A stretch of DNA of 58,292 bases. Origin: Muribaculaceae bacterium Isolate-037 (Harlan) (GTDB lineage Bacteria; Bacteroidota; Bacteroidia; Bacteroidales; Muribaculaceae). The stretch spans positions 1-58,292 of the forward strand of contig RIAZ01000033.1 in NCBI GenBank assembly GCA_003762615.1, given 5' to 3'. Below are positions 57,751 to 58,292 of this stretch, piece by piece (the stretch's first letter is position 1; every line of letters begins with the position of its first letter). The notes beneath the pieces were generated by a model that saw only the letters and a list, made by a program, of their open reading frames with translations, was not told where the DNA came from and ran no database searches. Position numbers and translations under genes: made by a program.

Positions 57751-58292
57751 TCAGTTGCCTAATTCAAGCTGGTTCTTCACGAGATTGTAGTACGTGCCTT
57801 TTAGGGCAATTAGGGAGTCGTGGTTCCCGGTCTCGACGACACATCCGCCGTCAAGCACGATTATCCGGTCGGCATTCCTGACCGTGGAGAGACGGTGCGC
57901 CACGACAACAACCGTGCGCCCCCTGTAGAACACGTCAAGGTTCTCCACAATGGCACGTTCATTCTTAGCATCAAGTGCATTCGTCGCCTCATCAAGGAAT
58001 ATGAAGTCCGGATTCCTGTAGACGGCACGTGCTATGAGTATGCGCTGTTTCTGTCCCTGACTCAAACCAACGCCGTCTCGTCCGATCTTCGTGTCATATT
58101 TCAGTGGAAGCGACATCACATAGTCATCTATACATGCTATGCGTGCCGCCTCTCGCAGACGTTCCGGATCAATCTCATTGTCATCCACGGCAATGTTTCT
58201 CGCTATAGACTCGGAAAATATCACCCCGTCCTGCATCACCACTCCGCAGTGACGACGCCACCATTTGAGGTTGTACTCGTTTATATTGCGTC
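57751..58292 (-). CDS. ABC exporter, C-terminal nucleotide-binding part (cut by window edge)
   Basis: The open frame continues past 58242 to the right edge, so only about 180 C-terminal residues are present. Reading in from the edge, INEYNLKWWRRHCGVVMQDG is the Q-loop region. The signature is LSQGQKQRILIARA, Walker B is FIFLDEATNALD, and the H-loop is VVVVAHRLSTV. The WWRR...VVMQDGVIFSESI pattern is characteristic of peptidase-domain or bacteriocin/peptide ABC exporters that pair with an HlyD protein, and a HlyD-like N-terminus is encoded next. The substrate and the presence of a C39 peptidase domain cannot be judged. Confidence 0.88.
   Translation of the reverse strand, partial: RNINEYNLKWWRRHCGVVMQDGVIFSESIARNIAVDDNEIDPERLREAARIACIDDYVMSLPLKYDTKIGRDGVGLSQGQKQRILIARAVYRNPDFIFLDEATNALDAKNERAIVENLDVFYRGRTVVVVAHRLSTVRNADRIIVLDGGCVVETGNHDSLIALKGTYYNLVKNQLELGN

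Overview
The window comes from a member of the Bacteroidales, tentatively a gut Muribaculaceae-type lineage; the family is not proven. The evidence is two tandem SusC/SusD pairs with a hybrid two-component regulator, AraC-type output and GH43 enzymes. Promoters fit the Bacteroidetes pattern (TTTG or TTGG, 19 bp, TAnnTTTG). There are also many lipoproteins, a Bacteroidales-type MACPF lipoprotein, and a UpxY/UpxZ-like capsule regulator pair. No rRNA, tRNA, CRISPR array or intact transposase was recognised.

Region 1 (1-5600) is a leftward surface-polysaccharide control module. From right to left it holds a 212-bp segment bounded by perfect 19-bp inverted repeats (4574-4785) carrying a consensus promoter that now points away from the operon. 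Next come a 463-aa protein in which a tyrosine-recombinase-like domain lacking its catalytic triad is joined to a NusG/UpxY-like NGN-KOW domain, an overlapping UpxZ-like small gene, UDP-glucose dehydrogenase, and a C10 peptidase. I read this as a phase-variable capsule or exopolysaccharide locus caught in the OFF orientation. To its right are about 350 bp of GGACT-type tandem repeats, a nested structured element, and a four-helix-bundle gene with more repeats on its other side.

Region 2 (6341-8702) is housekeeping: Xaa-Pro aminopeptidase and glutamyl-Q tRNA(Asp) synthetase. Region 3 (8777-28939) is a polysaccharide utilisation locus, probably for arabinan. It has a divergent GH43, the hybrid sensor/regulator, a LamG surface lipoprotein with a duplicated C-terminal module, SusC, SusD, SusC, SusD, and a GH43 lipoprotein. 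A 21-bp-spaced direct repeat in front of the operon promoter is a candidate operator.

Region 4 (29058-38792) has an FKBP cluster (one cytoplasmic enzyme, one lipoprotein enzyme, a tiny lipoprotein and a degenerate FKBP-like lipoprotein), a secreted TonB-C protein, a low-molecular-weight tyrosine phosphatase, an AsmA-like protein, and a HAD-phosphatase/3-dehydroquinate synthase fusion. A tetraloop-rich candidate small RNA and a dead paralogue of the homoserine-kinase-like phosphomutase family follow.

Region 5 (39037-43639) is a polysaccharide export operon: Wza-like multi-SLBB protein, Wzz-like protein and LytM/M23 peptidase. Region 6 (43665-51718) has gyrB and topA diverging from one intergenic region, the MACPF lipoprotein and an AT-rich thioredoxin-fold protein. 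Region 7 (51748-56914) is the leftward threonine operon thrA, proposed homoserine kinase, thrC, with its own promoter. Upstream of it is a well-formed cobalamin riboswitch with a perfect promoter but no recognisable downstream gene. The right edge carries a short HlyD-N-terminus-like gene and the C-terminal part of an ABC exporter.
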